A DNA stretch of 64,000 nucleotides from Bryum argenteum (GCA_037043015.1 CM073321.1:19403001-19467000); one strand, 5' to 3'; shown: positions 35,860 to 47,322, counted from the first letter of the stretch. Numbers and translations are program-made. The notes: a model not told the origin generated them from the letters alone.

Positions 35860-36000
35860 AGAAGGCGACCGGGAGTGTGGCAAAGTTGCTAAAGCCAAAC
35901 CGCCAGTCGCCCTAGCCTCAACGTTCTCGCGCCATTTGGACCGCCAATCGCCCTAGCCCTGACACTGTCGCGCCATCTGCACCGCCGGTCACCCTAGCCA
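35860..36000. repeat. Array C, E2 5'-of-transposase copy (degenerate)
   Basis: Units GAAGGCGACCGGGAGTG, GGACCGCCAATCGCCC and CACCGCCGGTCACCC lie 200-350 bp upstream of the E2 transposase start, as 50850-51015 lies upstream of E1's. Confidence 0.75.
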
Positions 36001-36414
36001 TGAGAGATGTTTTAGCGCTGTGGTCTCCTTCATTGTAGTTGAGTCCATGTATTTGCTTTGATCCAACTATAAGCAAGGAGACTATGATAACATTATCCAC
36101 AATGCAAACTTTAGCATACTTTGGGGACCCCAAAGTTAGTGGTCATTCTCATTTTTTTAAGGTAGTGTAAAGCCAAATGGGACGAAGAGCACTTAACTCT
36201 CCAATCATAGATTTTAGAAGGTCATGGTCAATCTGCATGGTCTATAGTGTAAAGCAACCCTCAACTACAATCCCGGAGACCATGTGGCTCAAAAAGGATT
36301 GATTGGCTAGTGTTTTTTTATTTAAAAAGAAAGGAGGGAAAAGGGGAGAGTAAGGGAGAGAATAATGAGCATTCATATTAGAAACTTGAGCTTAAACTTC
36401 TCCCAATCCAAATC

Positions 36415-36557
36415 CACTTTACACTACAAGAGTGACCAAGCCACTCAAAAATCCATTTATGATTTATCATGGTCACCGCTCTTGGCCGAGAGCCAAGACT
36501 ATGAAAATGATTTAAATTTTCTTAGCCATGGCTCTTGGTCCATATTGTAAAGGGAAC
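36415..36557. mobile_element. MITE-like insert with TTTACA termini
   Basis: About 143 bp is bounded by CTTTACACTACAAGAGTGACC on the left and, inverted, by CCTTTACAATATGGACC on the right. The corresponding part of E1 (near 50590) lacks it. Related sequence, including an internal hairpin around CTCTTGGCCGAGAGCCAAG, occurs at 44100-44215 and, inverted, at 59100-59215. Termini with TTTACACTATAGACCA also occur at 36225-36250 and 59495-59520, so several related inserts may be nested. Confidence 0.45.
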
Positions 36558-36559
36558 CT

Positions 36560-36930
36560 TAGTTCTGAAAAAAAAAAAAAAAAAAGGATCATTGTTGGTC
36601 AACTCAAATTCTCTCAATAATTAAGAATGATAAAAAATGCCATATAACAATGAAGGTACATTGTACATTAAAGGTTTTTCCCATTTGCTTATACCAATTG
36701 CAAGAGTAACATTACATTCACCAAGAATATTTTAATTGAGCAAAAGCAAAACTTCATATTTACATTCAATTTTTTTGCATACCTACAACATGGCAATCGC
36801 ATTTAGTGTATCATATTGCGTACACTACTGGTCAGCAATAGCACTTCCACGTGATGCACATACTGCCGGTAATTGTAGCAAGTAAACCCTTTTTGGCTTG
36901 GGCCCCCTTCATCATAAACTTGGCTTGGCC
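36560..36930 (-). pseudogene. 3' tail of the E2 type-d WCH gene, separated by E1
   Basis: On the minus strand, sequence from 36930 (GGCCAAGCCAAGTTTATGAT...) matches the end of the type-d gene at 50230-50300 and its downstream flank to about 50590. It continues the frame that stops at 55179, the two halves being parted by E1. The coding part is short; most of this stretch is 3' flank. Confidence 0.8.
36923..36930. repeat. Target-site duplication of E1, left copy
   Basis: GCTTGGCC immediately precedes the left terminus and is repeated exactly at 55179-55186. An 8-bp duplication is diagnostic of the hAT superfamily. Confidence 0.92.
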
Positions 36931-36948
36931 CAGGGTTGTCTTATTAGA
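36931..36948. repeat. E1 left terminal inverted repeat
   Basis: CAGGGTTGTCTTATTAGA is 18 bp and perfect with the right end. CAGGG is a typical hAT terminus. Confidence 0.92.
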
Positions 36949-37132
36949 GACAGACGGACGTCGACGCCATTACGACATGTCGAGCATGACATTGAGCCTC
37001 GTAATGTCTAATAGAATCTACTGAATCTTTTTTTTTACCCTGATTTACCCCCGCCCACGATGCATCCTACGTGGGCGCCACGCGGCTTGTACAAATTTCA
37101 AGAATACGGTTCGCGATCGCGCCACGTAGGGG

Positions 37133-37410
37133 ATCGGACCGGCGGTCGCGTCATCTAGACCGGCGGTCGCCTTGGCCGGACCGGCGGTCGCCTTCTCTGG
37201 ACCGGCGGTTGCCTTAGCGACCAACGATCGCCCAAGTCGACCGACGATCGCCCAGGTCGACCGACGATTGCCCAGGGTTGACCGACGATCGCCCATGGTC
37301 GACCGACGATCGCCCATGGTCGACCGACGATCGCCCATGAGCGACCGACGATCGCCCAGGGCGACCGGCGGTCGCCTATTCTGGCCCCTGGACCGGTGGT
37401 CGCCTAGGCT
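37133..37410. repeat. Array C block, E1 left subterminal
   Basis: About twelve units alternate GGACCGGCGGTCGCC with CGACCGACGATCGCCCATGG. It lies between the left terminus and the 3' end of the kinase gene. Confidence 0.9.
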
Positions 37411-37817
37411 GGCCTTGCATTGGAGGCTTCCCCCGAGTAGAATGAGTCAATTTTTTTATCCAACATTATCCAAAATTCTTCCGTTCACGTTTTTAAACGT
37501 AGATGAAGCATTAAGAATTCAAGATGAAACAAATTACAACAATCCACAAACCCCTGAAGAAAAGGCTAACATCAACCATGAGGTTTGAAACTCATGTAAC
37601 AAAAAATGTGGTGACATACATACGTGACTAGTGTAAAAAGGGAACATAATTATAAGAGTTGCAAAAATCTATTAGATTTGGAACAATATGTCAAAAAGTA
37701 GATTGTATATATTGCAAGTATGAAATGTGAATTACATGGCTAAATGAGCACTCAATGACGTGAAATGGTCATTCAAAGGAGTCTGTGAATTGCAAGAAGA
37801 TATACTGATATTATAAA

Positions 37818-39369
37818 CTAATAACTGTCCTCTCTAAATACAAGCTCCGGTGGAAGCATATGATATGGTTTCGCCATCAAGCGGTTCACCACCTCCGCAC
37901 AGGTCATTCTCTCTTTTAATTCATGCCTGGTCATTGAAAACACTTTCGTTAGGAATGAATCTCGCACCGTCGAATTCGGTAATAATTCTTCGTCGAATTC
38001 GTTATGCACACCAATCAGCTGGATGAGCTTGCCAACCGCATACGAATCTGATGCTACCGTGGTTGGATGTCGAAGTTCCTGGACGTTCAAATTTGTATCT
38101 GAATCTTCAGGTCCATAAGTATAGTACAACTCGGGCGCCACCCACCATCGACGTGTCATATCTACTTGTTTTTTTGGCGTCGTCTGGTATCCGTAACGTG
38201 AAGGCTGTTGTTCTACTATACGAGATGCCATCCCCCAGTCACACACTCCAATACAAATCTTGGTTCCTCCGAAAGTTGGGAAATGCAATAGTATGTTCGA
38301 GGGGGATAGGTCGTTGTGAAGAACTCCTGTCTTATGCACGAGATTCATGATGTACACTAAACCCCAAGCTAACTTCATCCTGTGCTGACGGAAAAGGGTA
38401 ATTCTGAAAGCCTCCTCTGGAGTGAGACTCGGAACTTCCTTCACTTTCGACCAGTGAAGATGTTTGTCTCCGACCTTCTCATCCAACTTCAACATCTCGT
38501 GTAGTGATCCCCCCATTCCACCAATACGAGTAAGCTTCGAATGTCCTTGTATGCAACGCCCAAAACTTGATAATTCCTGGATGATTCAAAGGACATACAA
38601 GAGCTTCTGCAGCAGTCTCTATCCTCCTCTTCTGAAGATTCATATTCTTGGAAAGCTTTGCTGCAAACTCGACATTTTCTGGAACGTGGTCTACTCCAAG
38701 TATCTTCACCTTCCGCACTAGTCCATGGCCTCCCTCCATATTGCGGCCTGATAGAGCTTCTATCGTAGCGTCTTGAGGAATCCACACCACCCCCGACCCT
38801 GTGTCTCGTTCAAATGTGGCGCGCAAAGCGGTTTTTTCCCATGACTTCCCTCGGGTTTTATTCTTGCTAAGCTTTTGGATTGTGTGTTGCCACCAATCCA
38901 TCTTGCATTTAAAGTGGTCCTCTTCTGGTGTTAGACGCCTCGTTCCAAATCGCTTCTTCCACAACTCCTTTACATTGAAGATGCATTGTTCAACTGTATT
39001 ATCCATCCACAACTCGTACTGCGAATGATAATCCACATCTTGGTATTTATCCGTTTCCTCCATGGCCTTCAAAAGTACTGCCGCCAATTTCTTCTTCAGT
39101 CTCTCTTTGCCCGTACTAACATTCCTGAGGTAGTTGTGCTCTAGGAATTGAGCCTCCGTTTCCTCATACCAATCCATGCATGCTTTTTCCGCAAACTTAG
39201 TATAATGTGATGTTGGGAATCCGGGTCTTTCTTCTTTTGGGTGTCTCCTCTTCCTCTTATGGCCTCCACTTCCACTAGGTTGTTCCCCTCCAACGTCTGG
39301 TGCAAATGTTTCGGGGGCATCCAGATCCCATGCTTGTTGTCCCTTCCCGTGCTTTTTGGATTTAGTCAT
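37818..39369 (-). pseudogene. Protein kinase-like cargo gene (single frameshift)
   Basis: It starts at ATG 39369 (MTKSKKHGKG). About 190 residues of unknown N-terminal domain come first (basic KRKRRHPKEE, then WYEETEAQFLEHNYL and WWQHTIQKL). A kinase domain follows: Gly-rich GGHGLVRKV, Lys in FAAKLSKN, Glu in RRIETAAEAL, catalytic loop HNDLSPSNILL, DWG in place of DFG, VAPELYY and SDSYAVGKLIQL. All residues needed for phosphotransfer are kept; Arg of HRD is Asn, so it is a non-RD type. The frame shifts once, in a run of six C (plus strand 38509-38514) within WWNGGSLHEML. Five would restore the frame, so a recent slip or a sequencing error is likely. About 515 residues in total. It shares a 611-bp divergent upstream region with WCH h. 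Confidence 0.8.
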
Positions 39370-39561
39370 CGTCGAAAATCTTGAAAAAAGCGGCAAAAAA
39401 TCTCCCCCCTGCTATCAATGTGCACCAAACCCCAAAAACTCCTCAGACGACCCGGCAGTGCGCATCATTAAGACGAGCAAGGACACAGGGCGGAAGAGAA
39501 TTCGGTAGGGGTTTGGGGAAAAGTAATAACAAACCCGCGCGTTGGGGTTTATATATCCTTG

Positions 39562-39840
39562 GAGACCGGCGGTCGCCCTACAGTCGCCCACCGGCGGTCG
39601 CCCCAGGTCCCGCTGTCGCGACAGCTGCACCGGCGGTCGCCCTACGTCCCGCAGTCGCGACAGCTGGACCGGCGGACGCCCTGCGTCCCGCTGTCGCGAA
39701 CAGCTGCACCGGCGGTCGCCCTACGTCCCGCTGTCGCGAACAGCTGCACCGGCGGTCGCGCTCTCACTGGACCGGCGGTCGCCACGCAACGCCATACCTC
39801 TATCTGGACCGCCGGTCGCCTTGAATTTCTAGTCGCCCCG
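39562..39840. repeat. Array C block between divergent kinase and WCH h genes
   Basis: About eight units of CACCGGCGGTCGCCCTA, separated by CGTCCCGCTGTCGCGAACAG spacers, fill the shared upstream region of two divergent genes. Spacer conservation makes this the most regular C block. Confidence 0.9.
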
Positions 39841-39979
39841 GCGTATATATATTCCCCCATCGTACCTAAACTTGTTATTTGGGTTTACTGGCCTAGCGCG
39901 TTGTCTTACATCCATTAAATTGGCTGCATGCTCGTGCGGGGTAGGTAATAACTATTTGCCATTTTTGGCTATTTCATCC

Positions 39980-40943
39980 ATGGCTACTCTCGGGCAACTT
40001 AGGAAGGAAGAGAATGACAAGAAGAGGAAGAGGAAGGGCGCTCCACAACGGAAAAGATTACACGTGCTTCAAATTCCAAATAAGCTTGCCTTCAGAGGTT
40101 GGGAAGATGAACCAGATATGTGGACGATGGCCAGTTGCGAATCGTTCATTGAATGGTGTCACATTGACAAGAAATTCCCTCTGTCTCGTCACCATTTTCA
40201 TCGGCGCACCAACAAGGCAAATCTTGGGTGGATGGGCTTTAGGTTCTTGTGTCCATATGTATAATCCGCAGTGTCTTTTAGTTCATTGTTTGACTCAAAG
40301 TCGTTGTGCTATATGCAAAGCGCCTTTTCACGAGCGGTTCTACGAGATGTTCAATCTAAGAACTTATATGCCGCCTTCTTGGGAACACAATGCTGAGACT
40401 ACTGACGAGGTTCGATTGTGGGGTAAAGACCTTATTTGGAGTTGGCGTAGAGGTGAACATGATCTCGAGAAGAGTACTCCTAGCTCCCAATTGAATTGGG
40501 AGACTGACCCAAACGAGATTCTAAGATTTGCTCCAATACTTGCCGGACAAGGTCCACAGCATGAGGGTAATCGGATGTTCTTCTTCCAATGCCTTGGAGG
40601 CTATTTTGATGTGAGCTCTAATACATCCAAGTGGGGGCCCCATCCAATGGGACATCGATGGAATCAATATGGGAAGAGAGTAACCGACGGTGAAGGTCGT
40701 GCCTCCATGGAAGATTTGGAAGAGTGTCAATATGCTGAGTCTACTTGGGGGCCACGATACCAGTCTCAAGCTCTAGACTATTTACTGGATGTACATAGTC
40801 CCCTCACAAGAAGGACTTTGCAGGACTTGAAAGACTCTAGAGTATTAGATCTGATCTTAAATGCAGATGGTCCATTCAATCGAACTCGTGCAAAGCGCAA
40901 ACTTCTTGTTGGAGAATGCTCCAACCCTCAGCCTAGTGAATGA
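39980..40943 (+). pseudogene. WCH-family gene h with a distinct C-terminal part
   Basis: The start at 39980 gives MATLGQLRKEENDKKRKRKG, a basic nuclear-localisation-like segment. FRGWEDEPDMWTMASCESFI, then EWCHIDKKFPLSRHHFHRR and NKANL follow. The core then breaks off at 40264, and a different frame, 40265-40943, carries CAICKAPFHERFYEMFNLRT, WGKDLIWSWRRGEHDLEK and ALDYLLDVHSPLTRRTLQDL. A frameshift or a short intron near 40230-40272 (acceptor CCGCAG) could connect them. The second half has no counterpart in the other copies, so this paralogue may have gained a new C terminus. Confidence 0.6.
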
Positions 40944-41377
40944 TAATTACGATATTGTGAATCCATACACTCCAGCATAGCGTATGGTTTTAGCTATATA
41001 GGACTATATTTCATTATAGTATTATTGAGTGGTAGCTTTTTGCGCAACAATGTATCTCATTTCCTATTGTACTACTTTTTGCATCGATTAAATCAATGGT
41101 ATGTATTTGGTTCGCTCCTTTGCTTGTGGTCTATCGATTGTACTTTGTCAGCTTTTATTGTATCTTACATCTTCATAGTCCATATAACCCGCCCAACCCC
41201 TTGTACCAATGCACAAACACGTACTTACGCATGATGAAAGGTAAAAACAAACTTCCATATATAAAGTGTATGCGAAAAAGTACATAGAAGAAATTACGTA
41301 CACTTTCCCTACACCTAATTAACGTAAATCAAATATCGTTTGGTGAATGTTGGGGGTGTAAGTCCATCGCCTCTATG

Positions 41378-42703
41378 TTAAGAATCTTCAACTTTTTCCT
41401 TGCCCTTTGAAAAAAGTGATCGTTGCGATTCCAAATCAACGTCGATTGCGTTTATGTTGATGTCATCTTCTGCGGTACTTTTACGATGAGCCCACTCTGC
41501 CCATGCGTCCTCAAATCGAGCATTCTCCTCAGCTACACGTAGTTGCTTTGCGAGTTTTACATTATGGTCTTCACTCCATTTCACCAGCCTCTTTAATTTG
41601 TCAACTTCCTCTGGAGTCTTGCCATACTTACCCGCTAATGCCAAATCCCGAATGCGTAGCATCTCTTTATCTACCTCTAGAGCAATAGATTCTTCAATAT
41701 CCGTCAACCGATCCCTCCTCTCAGCTAGGACCCCTTCCAGGTAATTATGTTTAGTTGTCCAGAACTCTACGTAGTCTTCTATGGAAAGGCTGTTTGAATT
41801 TTTCTTCTCGAAAAACTTCTCCTTAGCCTCTTTTCGTAGCACAAGCATGGTCTCCATGTCAGCTATGCAGTCTAGAGCTTTTTCGAAAACCTCCCGACAT
41901 TCTTCTTGTACATCGTCTGGTGTAGAAAGGGCTCTTTCTTTGAGGGCTTCCAATTCCTTTCTATTCTGCAGTACTAAATCCAATTCGATGCATTTTCCTA
42001 TACTTAAATTGTGCAAAATGATCAAAGTATCCATGGCTTTGGATAATCTTCCACCCACTTTTCGGAGTGGATTTACCTCAAAAGATATTCCTTCAGTCCA
42101 ATGCATTGGAGGACCAGTTGGTTCACAGAGCTCGTATTCGTGTGTGTGTTCATCCTCCGAGGATTCAGAAGAAGACCCTGCTGTGTAAAATTCCGCGTCG
42201 GCCTTAGGACTCATAGGTACCGTTCCAATTCCATCTCCTTCAATAGTCTTTGATGTCTCTCCAACCTCTATTGGTTCGGTCTTCTCTTGTACAGGCAAAC
42301 GTGGATGCGTCCACCAATGAACGTTCTTCCCGAGAATCATTTCCGCATATGCCATCTGTGCCAAAAAGTAGGGAACCTCATATTTAAAAATATGGTTGTT
42401 ACCGTATATCATATGCCAAGCATAGATGCATCTCGCTTTGAAATCGTAATGATGGCACTCTCGGAGGTTAGCTTCATTCTTGTGCCGATGAATATTGTGC
42501 CAATGTAGAGGAAAGAGCTTGTTGATGTGGCACCACTCCACATATTTCTCACATATGGCAAAAGACCACGGCCCCCTCTCTTCCTCCCATCCTCTAAACG
42601 CTACTATCTTTGGATTCTTCAAGATAGCTCTGCGCTTCTTCGCAATCCGACCTCGGTCATGGCGCACCATGGATGTGGCCGCTACAACGGGTGGTGCCTC
42701 CAT
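41378..42703 (-). CDS. WCH-family protein g, intact, with coiled coil
   Basis: An open frame of 441 codons from ATG 42703 (MEAPPVVAATSM) is uninterrupted. It has a basic segment GRIAKKRRAILK, then the complete core FRGWEEERGPWSFAICEKYV, EWCHINKLFPLHWHNIHRHK, HHYDFKARCIYAWHMIYG and YFLAQMAYAEMILGKNVHW. An acidic Ser/Glu linker (SSSESSEDEHTHEYE) leads to a long C-terminal coiled coil rich in Glu, Lys and Leu to the end. The function is unknown. The architecture (basic N terminus, compact core with conserved Cys/His, coiled coil) suggests a dimeric nuclear nucleic-acid-binding protein, which is inference. Array C (42848-43078) lies directly upstream. Confidence 0.75.
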   Translation of the reverse strand: MEAPPVVAATSMVRHDRGRIAKKRRAILKNPKIVAFRGWEEERGPWSFAICEKYVEWCHINKLFPLHWHNIHRHKNEANLRECHHYDFKARCIYAWHMIYGNNHIFKYEVPYFLAQMAYAEMILGKNVHWWTHPRLPVQEKTEPIEVGETSKTIEGDGIGTVPMSPKADAEFYTAGSSSESSEDEHTHEYELCEPTGPPMHWTEGISFEVNPLRKVGGRLSKAMDTLIILHNLSIGKCIELDLVLQNRKELEALKERALSTPDDVQEECREVFEKALDCIADMETMLVLRKEAKEKFFEKKNSNSLSIEDYVEFWTTKHNYLEGVLAERRDRLTDIEESIALEVDKEMLRIRDLALAGKYGKTPEEVDKLKRLVKWSEDHNVKLAKQLRVAEENARFEDAWAEWAHRKSTAEDDININAIDVDLESQRSLFSKGKEKVEDS

Positions 42704-42847
42704 AAGAAAAATTCGTAGAAAAACGCAAAGTCCCTCTACGAGCAAGCAAGCAGCAACTCTGAAGTCGATACTAGTCAATGCGCGAAAAGGAGGAACTCGC
42801 AAAGTGTGAAAATGGACTGCCCGTCGCGTTCTTAAGCACAGTGATAA

Positions 42848-43078
42848 GGCGACCGGCGGTCTACAAAATGTGCACCGCCGGTCGCCCGCTGGTCCAGCTA
42901 TCGCCCTATCTGTACTGCCGATCGCCACAGCGACCAACGTTCGCCCATGAGCGACCGACGTTTGCCCATAAGGTATACCGGCGGTCGCCTTGTGACCGAC
43001 GTTCGCTCATTGGCTGGACCGCCGATCGCCCCAGCGACCGATGTTCGCCCATGAGCTGGACCGGCGGTCGCCCTATTT
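42848..43078. repeat. Array C block upstream of WCH g
   Basis: Roughly nine units alternate GGACCGGCGGTCGCC-type with GCGACCGACGTTCGCCCATG-type. It begins about 145 bp before the g start codon. Confidence 0.9.
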
Positions 43079-44387
43079 CACCTCTTTATGTTGAATGCGA
43101 GGGCATCAGGTTTCATAGCAGCTCCTACGAGGATGAGAATCATGAGATGAGGATGAATATTGGATGGGGGAGGAATAAAAGAGCCCTTTAGTTTATAATG
43201 TATTAATTTAAAAATTAGGAAGGTATGCATAGGGTAGGAATTTCGGATCGTGGGTCCCATAATTCCCATTTTATGATCATTCAATTCCTAAGAAATGGAC
43301 AAGAGATGTGTAAATGGATAATAATGAATGGGAGGAAGGATGGGGTGAGAGTTTTTCGTCCTCTTTGTAGGCATGAATGGTATATATTATTTTGTATGGT
43401 GTATATTTTAAGAAGTCATATCGTGCCTAATCAGTTATAATAATTGATAAAATGTGAATTCATTTATAGAGCATCAGCCTCTTCAATGCATGAAAACACT
43501 TTAATGAATCTAACAATTCAATACCTACAATCTAAGAATGTAATCCAAGGTAGTCAATTCCTAGCATCTAAATAAGATACCATTTCTGTACCAAAACTGC
43601 ACCTCATATTTTAACATCACATTCAAGAACAATTTCTAGTTTCTTTTTATATCAGTGGAGCCTTTAATATATTATAAGATCTCCGTATATAATATCCGAC
43701 TGATAGATTATCCTTGCAATGAGTTTATGGGCTCATAACATTATGAAATTGGTTTAATTGAGTGGGGGGAGGATTCTGAAAATTTTGGCAAGTCAAATAA
43801 TAAGGCCTTGAAATACAATTAAGTGAATGGAATTAGTGCATATACCCTAGAAAGCACTGAGAGAAATAGTTGCTTACCAAATTAAAAGGTGATATATCAT
43901 GACATATTATATGTTTGGAGAAAAAATGAGTGACCAGTATATAAAGGTAAATATTTGAAGTGAAGAAGACTAATGATTTGCGGACATTCTTATCAACCCG
44001 TTCCTGAGCGTACTTTTGGAACCAATATTTGATGAGTATTTTATGTTGAGAATTCTGAGAATGTTAAAAATTATAATTTTGTAAATTGTGATTAAACTTG
44101 TATCGATCTAAATCCATATTACACCACAAGAGTATCCAATGAGCATAAAATCATTTTTCATGTATCATGGTCACCGCTCTTGGCAAAATGCCCATGACCA
44201 TGAGAATCATTTTCAATTGGGAATGAGATATAGGAAGAAGTGAGTGGGAATGAGAGGGAATGAGGGGGGATGAGGGGGATTGAAGGGGGGAATGGGGGAG
44301 ATGCTTGAATCGGTTAATTCAAAATTTGAATATTGCATAAAGAGGATCCAAGAAAAAGAGCGGGAGCTCTCGCGAAGTCGCCCCTGC
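43079..44387. other. Non-coding stretch of E1 shared with E2
   Basis: No genes are seen. From about 43630 onward it aligns, inverted, with E2 60100-59100, including the CACCACAAGAGTAT segment and hairpin near 44113-44200 that also occur in the MITE-like inserts. A GGGGAATGAGGG-rich tract at 44220-44300 precedes array C. Confidence 0.6.
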
Positions 44388-44572
44388 AGAGTGCCGGTCG
44401 CCCCGAAGCGTTCCGCTGAGGCTGGATCGAAACTCTTCTGAAGCTGCACCGACGGTCGCCCCGGAGGTCTGCTGCAGCTGGACCGGCGGTCGCCCTGGAG
44501 CGAGTCTTGCAAGAAACACTGGACCGGCGGTCGCCCTAACGATGTCGCCGGGACACCGCCGGTCGCCCTGCC
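44388..44572. repeat. Array C block upstream of WCH c
   Basis: About six units (GCCGGTCGCCCC, GACCGGCGGTCGCCCT, CACCGCCGGTCGCCCT) end some 200 bp before the start codon of the c gene. Confidence 0.88.
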
Positions 44573-44768
44573 ACAGGAGGTTAAATACAATCGTAATAGG
44601 CCGTACTCGTCACTTTTCAGTCCACGTGCCGTGGAATTGCGCATTGTCTGGTGTCGACTCAAAGTTGCCACTTGCTTGCTCGATTGGAGGCCAACGTGGA
44701 CTGCACTATTTTTGGTGTTTTGTATCTAACATCACATCATAGCGGCATTTCCGTGATCGGAGGGAACA

Positions 44769-46366
44769 ATGACTACAATTGCGGAACGTAAAATAGTACT
44801 TGGGGAGCGACGCAAGAAGAGAGGAAAAACACAGAAGAGGAATCACCGTATTCTCCAAGATGCCACTCAACGCGCTTTTCCGGGGTGGGAGACCGAAGAG
44901 GGTGTGTGGAGTCAGACAACAGTGAAGAATTACATCGCCTGGTGCCACATCAGCAAGTTGTTTCCACACTTTCGACATGAGACGCACTTGAAATTAAATG
45001 CTGCAAATCTGCACTATTGTAAGCATGACGAATTCGTGCAACGATATATTGAAGTGTGGAGGTTCCTTTATAAAGGCAAGAATGTCACCAAGAACGAGGT
45101 TTCGTATCATAATTCTCAAATGGTGTATGCAGAGGTAATATTGGAGAAAGTGGTGGATTGGAGCTCAATGAAAAAATCGCCTCAATTCTTCCTTCCAACC
45201 AAGCAAGATATTCCAAGAGCCCCATTGACAAAAAAAACCCACGAGAAGGACTTACGGCAGCAAGGCATCGGAAAGATGGGGATGCTGATGATGTGTATGT
45301 TTGGGTAAATCCTAATTCTGATGAAGAAGAGGTTAAGGAGAGGGAGCATCATACTCCTCTTGTAGAAGGTTCTATTGGTGGCGTCGAACACTTTCATGTG
45401 GGTGAAACAAGCGTGCAAGATTTGGATGTGATTGATGCACCTGTGAAGCACATCGAGGACCTACGAACAGAAGGAGAAGCGGATGTCATTGAATACATGG
45501 AGGTTGAAGCAATGTTTGGTGCTTGTACTTTGGGAACACTTGAAGTTATAGTTCGGCCCGCTATGAGCGCCTCTCCTCAAACAAATGTTAGCGTAGAGGA
45601 TGGGACTCTAGAATATCCAATGGAAACGATTGAACAAAATGAAAAGAGAAGGAAATGAAGAAGTAGAGCTGGAGAAGGAAGTCGAAGTAGTCTTCAAAGC
45701 AAAACGCCCGAATGAAAACGATGATTCGTAGATGAAGTTGTTAAACAAGGCTTATGAGGATTATGAATATATGTGTTTCATGCTTTGTCATACGAACGGG
45801 CAAAGTGTGTTGAACTCCAACATGACATAGAGGTAATCAAGGATGGAAAAAAGAAGATCCAAGAGGAGGCGACGAATGTTCTCCCAGCTCTGGTTGCATC
45901 GGATCAGGTCGATTATGAGGAAGAGCTCATAAAGAAGACGAAACATTTCGAGGATGTGCATAGGAGATACAAGCGCGTCGACGAATGGTTTGTGGTCAAT
46001 GATTGGGGTCGCGAGAAGGATTTTATGGTTGAAGGAGCCAAGGACCAAGGTCATTTTGAGAAGGAGCTAAAGGAACTCATTTCGGCATGCGATGCCTTGA
46101 GAGCTGAGATCGAAAGGGTGAACCTAGCATCAATAAGATTGAAGGGGAACAAGGAAAAGTTAGTCCTCAATAAAATAGATGGAACCGTGGATATTGCAGA
46201 AGAGGGTCAAAGTTCACAGCGCAATGAAACAACTAAGGAGTTGGTCAAAAAGCTACTTGTGCTCGCAGAAGAGGAGAGGTTCTTAAATGCAAGGATCGAA
46301 GATCTATGTATTGCAAATAAGACAAAGGAGAAATGTCGGAGCTGGTACCATCTAAAAAAAATCTAA
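44769..46366 (+). pseudogene. WCH-family gene c (frameshifted)
   Basis: It starts at ATG 44769 (MTTIAERKIVLGERRKKRGK). The full core is present: QRAFPGWETEEGVWSQTTVK, then IAWCHISKLFPHFRHETH, NAANLHYCKHDEFVQRYIEV and VYAEVILEKVVDW. A frameshift in a run of eight A (45230-45237) moves the frame to an acidic middle part. Stops near 45656 and 45740 interrupt it. The C-terminal coiled coil (45773-46366; YERAKCVELQHDIEVIKDGK, ELKELISACDALRAEIERVN) then continues. The E2 copy at 58422-56840 is its closest relative. Confidence 0.75.
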
Positions 46367-47065
46367 AGTACAATGGAAGAAGATTAGAGTAAGCGGAATC
46401 AAATTTTAGAAAGACGTTGGTGTGTTGGTTATATCCAATTACTTTATTTTATTTGTGAATTGAAAGTTGGGAGATAAGTGCTAGGCTGGATGTTATACAA
46501 TGTATCTTTTTGATTATATGATATGTTTTTACGAGTAAGATACCCGTTGAACGATGTTATGTTTATTATTTGTATATATGCGCACGGTGTTATTTTAATC
46601 ATCTTGTTTATTCTTTTTATTTGTTTATTTTTTATTTGAAATGCATGATTTGGAAATATCTAAAAAAAGGTTCTTAGAATGGTATGTAGGTTGGTAATTA
46701 TTTAAGTTGGTAGGTTTGTATGTTGGTAGGTTGGTGGATACTTTGGACAATGGTCTTTTAGAAAATTATGTCGTGTATACCATTCCATATGTATATATAA
46801 TGATATTGAATTTTGGAAAGCTTTGATTAGTATTAATCCACGATTAAGTAATGATAAATAATTTGTAAAAATTTGGAATCGTAACTAAGTTGTTGAAGTT
46901 ACGTATAAATATATGGTGGGATTTAGTTGCAAGTATTTAGAGTCAATGAATATATTTACAAACCCCCCAAAACCTCGAAAGGCAATGATTCGTACATGAT
47001 TTCAAATATGCAGAAAAAGATTTGTAGCGAAAGGGGGGGAAGCAGATATTTGCGCCCATCACGTA
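46367..47065. other. 3' flank of WCH c, shared with E2
   Basis: No genes are seen. AATTTGGAATCGTAACTAAG and following sequence (46800-47050) align with E2 56540-56340 (inverted), so this flank is part of the element. The rest is AT-rich. Confidence 0.6.
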
Positions 47066-47322
47066 GACCGCCGGTCGCCCTGTCACCGTCGTTCGCTCAT
47101 GAGCTGGATCTGCGGTCGCCCTAGCGACCGACGTTCGCCCATCGCCTAGATCGGCGGTCGCCCCAGCAGGAGGCTGCGCGGAGGCTCGCGGACACTTTCT
47201 CCTTGGTGCTTGCCCATCACGTAGACCGCCGGTCGCCCTGTCAGCGTCGTTCGCCCATCAGCTGGATCGGCGGTCGCCCTAGCGACCGACGTTCGTCCAT
47301 CCGCTGTATTGGCGGTCGCGCG
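47066..47322. repeat. Array C block after WCH c
   Basis: Two nearly repeated runs of GTAGACCGCCGGTCGCCCTG, CGTTCGCCCATCAGCTGGAT and CGGCGGTCGCC units flank a GC-rich spacer. It corresponds to 56100-56290 in E2. Confidence 0.88.

Noticed and set aside
36541-36590. A-rich run near 36570 as a retrotransposon poly-A tail.
   Set aside because: Flanking sequence is continuous with the 3' flank of a WCH gene. There is no reverse transcriptase or target duplication here.
37045-37588. Long open frames across array C blocks encoding repeated RRSP/DRRS and PAVA peptides (also at 39381-39918, 48867-49558, 42778-43191).
   Set aside because: They arise from the GC-rich palindromic repeat, which is open in several frames on both strands. 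Peptides differ between frames with no conserved start, so they are not genes.
44113-44130. CACCACAAGAG as a CACTA-superfamily terminus defining a separate element around WCH c.
   Set aside because: The same segment lies inside a MITE-like repeat at 36415-36557 and 59100-59215, with TTTACA-type ends. No matching CACTA end was found around WCH c.
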